Shown here in pieces: positions 47,869-50,977 of a stretch of DNA of 50,977 nucleotides (positions are counted from its first letter, which is position 1; each line of letters opens with the position of its first letter). The stretch spans positions 1 to 50,977 of the forward strand of contig CAAFPW010000074.1 of NCBI GenBank assembly GCA_900764925.1, in the 5' to 3' direction. The notes under the pieces were generated by a model. That model ran no database searches. It had not been told where the DNA came from and worked only from the letters and a program-made list of their open reading frames with translations. This DNA comes from Fusobacteriaceae bacterium (lineage in GTDB: Bacteria; Fusobacteriota; Fusobacteriia; Fusobacteriales; Fusobacteriaceae). Both the position numbers and the translations under genes were made by a program.

Positions 47869-49661
47869 ATTGCACCGCCTTCTCTTTTTATCTTAATAAA
47901 GTTATATTTTCCAGAAACTTTTCTTTTAAAAGTTAAAAAACTATTTGTAGAAAAGATTCCTATTCTTCTTATTTGAAATAGATCTTGTGAGAAAGATATA
48001 TCTCCAGAATCAGTAGCTACTGCAAAAGAGTATCCAGCTTTTTTAACGATTTTTTTAACATCCTCATTTAGATTACCATATGGATAAGCAAATGAGATCA
48101 ATGGATGACCTAACTTTTCCTCCAATACCTTTTTAGATTCAAAAATCTCTTCACAAGCATTTTCAAGAGAGAGAGTAGCTAATTTAGGATGTGTTTTAGT
48201 ATGCCCACCAAACTCTATTCCATATTCTTCCATCTCTTTTATCATATCTAGGTTCATCAGTTCAAATCTATTTTCTGGATTTTCTTTAACCTCTACATCC
48301 CATCTGTTATAATCTAAATGTGAAAGTAGGTAGATTACACACTTAAAACCATATTTTTTAAGTAGAGGGAAAGCATAGTTATAGTTGTCAGTATAACCAT
48401 CATCAAAGGTTAAGATAATCTGTTTTTTTCCACTATCAAAACGATTCTTATATTGGTTATCTAGTAGATCTTCAAAAGTAATAGTTTCATAACCTTTATC
48501 TTTTAAATATTTTAGATGTTTTTCAAACTCTGATTCTGTTACATAGATTCCATGTACTCCACCCTCATTTTTATCTCTGATAACTCTGTGATACATTATT
48601 ACAGGGATCTCATATTTTTTCTTAAGTACATAACTTTTAGCATATAGTTTCTCAATCTTTTTTACGATTTCGTTTAGATCAAACTCAGTTTTTATAGCTT
48701 CTCTCAAGCTAAATAACTCTTTTTTAGAAAGAGAGAAGGCTCTAGTGATATCTTTTTTCAAGTTATCCCATTGGAATATGCTCTTATTTTCAAAGTTGAT
48801 ATCTCCAAAGTTTGATTCAAGGGCAAGGGAGATATTTTTTTCATTGACAAGTCCAATGTATTGAGCTTCACCAATGGCAATAAGAGGTTTTCCAGAAAGG
48901 ATTGCCTCCACTCCAACCCTTCCAGCTCCTATTACTAGATCAGAGTTTTTTATCTTTTCAGGAATATCATCTACATAACCTAAAAACTCAATATTATCTC
49001 TATTTAAAAATTTGTTAAATTTTTCTGGTATCTCTTTCCCACCAATAATTTGAGTCTTAGTATTAGGGAGAGTTGAAAGTATCTCCAAAGCGTTGAAAGC
49101 TGTCTCTCCCTTTGGACCAGACAATCTTCCAATAATTGATACTACCTTCTCCTCTTTTTTAGAATCTGAATAGACAAAAGGATATTTTTCTGTATCAATG
49201 GGGTTTCTCAAAACCTTAGTTTTTTCTCTCTTTACTCCTAACTCTTGAATTAGGTGTTTCTGTATATTTTCACAAACTGTCAGTGTAATATCTCCAAAGG
49301 CTTTAAAAATTTTTCTACTGAGGTGTACTGGTTGTCTTCCATGAGTAGTTGTAACAAGTGGAATACCAGCTATTTTACAAGCTATCTCACAACTCCACGA
49401 AGATGCACGAGAGTGGGCATGTACAACTTGTATATCCTTTTCCTTTATTATTTTTAAAAGAGTTTGGACTTGATTGATTCTTTGAGCAAGTCCCCTCTTA
49501 TTAAACTCTATTTTAATATATTCAGCATCACATTTTTTTGTTAAAGTATCTGAAACAATAGTTACACTGTTTCCTCTTTTTATTAACTCATTACTTAAAG
49601 TTACCCCATAGACTTCTGCCCCAGTTACTTCAAGTTGAGAAAGGGCCATAAGTATATTCAT
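47859..49661 (-). CDS. GT4 glycosyltransferase fused to NodB-type polysaccharide deacetylase
   Basis: A 600-residue two-domain protein without a signal peptide. Residues about 1-345 are a GT4 GT-B fold (SQLEVTGAEVYGVTLSNELI, VVHAHSRASSWSCEIACKIA, VSIIGRLSGPKG, VIGAGRVGVEAILSGKPLIA). Residues about 350-590 are a NodB carbohydrate-esterase 4 domain: PVIMYHRV, ILTFDDGYTDNYNYAFPLLK (metal Asp about 420), GGHTKTHPKLATLS (His 487 and 491) and SFAYPYGN. All core motifs of both domains are present. It probably builds and de-N-acetylates a glycan, but the substrate is unknown, and a cytosolic deacetylase would act before export. It sits between an aminopeptidase gene and coaX. Confidence 0.88.
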   Translation of the reverse strand: MNILMALSQLEVTGAEVYGVTLSNELIKRGNSVTIVSDTLTKKCDAEYIKIEFNKRGLAQRINQVQTLLKIIKEKDIQVVHAHSRASSWSCEIACKIAGIPLVTTTHGRQPVHLSRKIFKAFGDITLTVCENIQKHLIQELGVKREKTKVLRNPIDTEKYPFVYSDSKKEEKVVSIIGRLSGPKGETAFNALEILSTLPNTKTQIIGGKEIPEKFNKFLNRDNIEFLGYVDDIPEKIKNSDLVIGAGRVGVEAILSGKPLIAIGEAQYIGLVNEKNISLALESNFGDINFENKSIFQWDNLKKDITRAFSLSKKELFSLREAIKTEFDLNEIVKKIEKLYAKSYVLKKKYEIPVIMYHRVIRDKNEGGVHGIYVTESEFEKHLKYLKDKGYETITFEDLLDNQYKNRFDSGKKQIILTFDDGYTDNYNYAFPLLKKYGFKCVIYLLSHLDYNRWDVEVKENPENRFELMNLDMIKEMEEYGIEFGGHTKTHPKLATLSLENACEEIFESKKVLEEKLGHPLISFAYPYGNLNEDVKKIVKKAGYSFAVATDSGDISFSQDLFQIRRIGIFSTNSFLTFKRKVSGKYNFIKIKREGGAICL

Positions 49662-49674
49662 ATTGTCCTCCCAA

Positions 49675-50790
49675 TTATTTTAAATTTTCAGGATTTAAAA
49701 CTTTTAACTCATCTAGGACAAAAAGTCCATCTTTTCTAACTAATACATCGTCTATCCAAATCTCTCCACCACCAAACTCAGGTCTTTGGATTAGAACTAA
49801 ATCCCAATGGATACTAGATTTATTTCCATTGTCAGCTAATTTATATGCTTGACCTGGAGTGAAATGTATACTTCCAGATATTTTTTCATCGAATAGAGTA
49901 TCTTTCATAGGTTTTAAAATATATGGATTTACACCGAAGGCAAACTCTCCAATATATCTAGCTCCCTCATCAGAGTTTAAAATCTCATTTAATTTTTCTG
50001 TATTATTAGATGTAGCTTTTATAATTTTTCCATCTTTAAATTCAAAAACTATATTTTCAAAAGTAAATCCCTCATATACAGATGGAGTGTTATATGAGAT
50101 AACTCCATTTACACTCTCTCTGATAGGGGCTGTATAAAGTTCCCCATCAGGGATATTTCTACGTCCAAAACATTTAACATTTGGAATTCCTTTTATAGAG
50201 AAAGATATATCTGTTCCTGGTCCAACTATTCTAACTTTATCAGATTTTTCTAAAAGGTTAGCTAAAGAGTCCATAGCTTTCTCCATCTTAGAGTAATCTA
50301 AGCAGCAAACATCAAAGTAGAAATCTTCAAAAGCTTCTAATGATGTATTAGCAAGTTGAGCCATTGAGTTGTTTGGATATCTAAGTACTACCCATTTTGT
50401 ATTGTTTACTCTCTCTTTTAAATGTACAGGCATAGAGAAAAGATCTGAATACAATCTCATTTTTTCATCCTCTACATCAGAAAGTTCTGCAGTATTGTCA
50501 CTTCCTCTAATACCGATATAACAATCCATATCTTTCATTCTTTCTAGTTCATATTTAGCCATTAGTTCTATCTGTTCCTTAGTACAGTTTTTTAATAGCT
50601 CTCTAGTTATAGATTGATCTTTTATTGTGACAAAAGGAAGACCTCCAACACTATTTACCTCTCTTACAAGAGCCTTGGCAAGATTTTTAGGAGCATCTCC
50701 AAATATCTCTATAAGAACCCTCTCTCCTTTTTCTACTCTACAAGAGTGAGAGATAAGGTTTTTTGCTAATTTTAATATTCTTGAATCCAC
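49675..50790 (-). CDS. M29-family aminopeptidase (thermophilic aminopeptidase type)
   Basis: A metallopeptidase of about 371 residues, in the AmpS/PepS (M29) family. Characteristic parts are CRVEKGERVLIEIFGDAPKN, the GIRGSDNTAELSDVEDEKMR block, FGRRNIPDGELYTAPIRESV followed by NGVISYN, GSIHFTPGQAY and SSIHWDLVLIQRPEFGGGEI near the end, which hold the metal-binding Glu, His and Asp residues. I place the start at GTG 50790, eight bases behind GAGGT; a GTG at 50799 overlaps that site and would add three residues. It removes N-terminal residues from peptides, with PepV elsewhere in this window suggesting peptide use. An extended -10 (TGCTATAAT) lies upstream. Confidence 0.9.
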   Translation of the reverse strand: MDSRILKLAKNLISHSCRVEKGERVLIEIFGDAPKNLAKALVREVNSVGGLPFVTIKDQSITRELLKNCTKEQIELMAKYELERMKDMDCYIGIRGSDNTAELSDVEDEKMRLYSDLFSMPVHLKERVNNTKWVVLRYPNNSMAQLANTSLEAFEDFYFDVCCLDYSKMEKAMDSLANLLEKSDKVRIVGPGTDISFSIKGIPNVKCFGRRNIPDGELYTAPIRESVNGVISYNTPSVYEGFTFENIVFEFKDGKIIKATSNNTEKLNEILNSDEGARYIGEFAFGVNPYILKPMKDTLFDEKISGSIHFTPGQAYKLADNGNKSSIHWDLVLIQRPEFGGGEIWIDDVLVRKDGLFVLDELKVLNPENLK

Positions 50791-50825
50791 AATATTCACC
50801 TCGTAATGTTTTTGTAATTTTTTTA

Positions 50826-50834
50826 ATTATAGCA
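50826..50834 (-). promoter_or_regulatory. Extended -10 promoter of the M29 aminopeptidase gene
   Basis: On the minus strand TGCTATAAT (50834-50826) is a consensus extended -10, 36 bases before the start codon. No -35 is apparent. Confidence 0.55.
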
Positions 50835-50871
50835 TAGATTTTTAGAAAAATAAAACAATTAAGGAAAAAAT

Positions 50872-50897
50872 AAAAAAACCACTCATATTGAGTGGTT
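50872..50897 (-). terminator. Terminator after tRNA-Gln
   Basis: On the minus strand AACCACTC (50897-50890) pairs with GAGTGGTT (50884-50877) around loop AATAT, followed by a run of T. It lies 11 bases beyond the tRNA 3' end. Confidence 0.88.
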
Positions 50898-50907
50898 ATT
50901 GTTCAAG

Positions 50908-50977
50908 TGGCTGGGGTGGCTGGATTCGAACCAACGCATGACGGAGTCAAAGTCCGTTGCCTTACCGCTTGGCGACA
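50908..50977 (-). tRNA. tRNA-Gln (anticodon UUG), 5' end cut by the window edge
   Basis: The minus strand reads from inside the acceptor stem: TG-TCGCCAAGCGGTAAGGC (D-arm), ACGGA-CTTTGAC-TCCGT with anticodon TTG, T-arm with GGTTCGAATCC, then the acceptor strand CACCCCA-G and encoded CCA at 50910-50908. The CACCCCA strand implies a 5' TGGGGTG, so about five bases are missing. Sequence and anticodon identify tRNA-Gln. Confidence 0.95.

Overview
The window looks like a chromosomal segment of a Fusobacterium-type (Fusobacteriota) bacterium. This rests on strong A/T bias, AGGAGG-type ribosome sites, a Gram-negative outer-membrane gene set (BamA, TamB, OmpH/Skp, LpxD, MlaA) combined with low-GC gene types (KtrAB, an OpuC transporter under a c-di-AMP riboswitch, PepV, class II aldolase), and both strands densely coded. 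The genus is an inference; no database search was possible.

Layout. (1) 1-5116 is the tail of a surface-polysaccharide locus in decay: the end of a wecB-like epimerase, a frameshifted nucleotide-sugar dehydrogenase remnant, an intact Wzx flippase with a TTG start, a broken galU remnant, then an intact MBOAT acyltransferase and SGNH-like partner. (2) 5242-18047 is a long forward run: ktrB, ktrA, mnmG, rsmG, tamB, bamA, ompH, lpxD, coupling K+ uptake and tRNA/rRNA modification with envelope biogenesis. (3) 18056-21917 holds a DUF2344 protein, serS, a small EcfT-like membrane protein, fba and a lipoprotein. (4) 21931-23297 holds a convergent palindrome, HU on the minus strand and a divergent AmiD-like amidase. 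(5) 23300-27775 has a strong promoter, a c-di-AMP (ydaO/yuaA) riboswitch with terminator, an OpuC-type osmolyte transporter (permease/binding-protein fusion plus CBS-containing ATPase) and a CorC/HlyC-like protein. (6) 27794-31263 carries an exported alpha/beta hydrolase overlapping mlaA, then pepV, followed by two long palindromes to 31611. (7) 31631-34043 holds a HAD phosphatase (minus), a YwqK-type repeat protein, pyridoxal kinase and a glycine-zipper lipoprotein.

(8) 34044-44290 (minus) is a complete-looking Wzy-type heteropolysaccharide operon: an ASST-like N-domain protein first, then the initiating phosphoglycosyl transferase, five glycosyltransferases, an EpsG/Wzy polymerase and a Wzx flippase. 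No Wzz, ligase or exporter is present. (9) 44345-47064 (minus) holds a FUSC transporter that seems to use a non-AUG start, tRNA-Leu(GAG), an overlooked 54-residue membrane ORF and a cold-shock gene with a long repeat-containing leader. (10) 47098-50977 (minus) holds coaX, a GT4-NodB fusion, an M29 aminopeptidase and a truncated tRNA-Gln(UUG).

I see no CRISPR array, intact insertion sequence, prophage or defence system. The most unusual items are the FUSC start, the palindrome family, the unannotated small ORF abutting a tRNA, the truncated ASST-like protein heading the glycan operon, and the pseudogene pair at the left edge.
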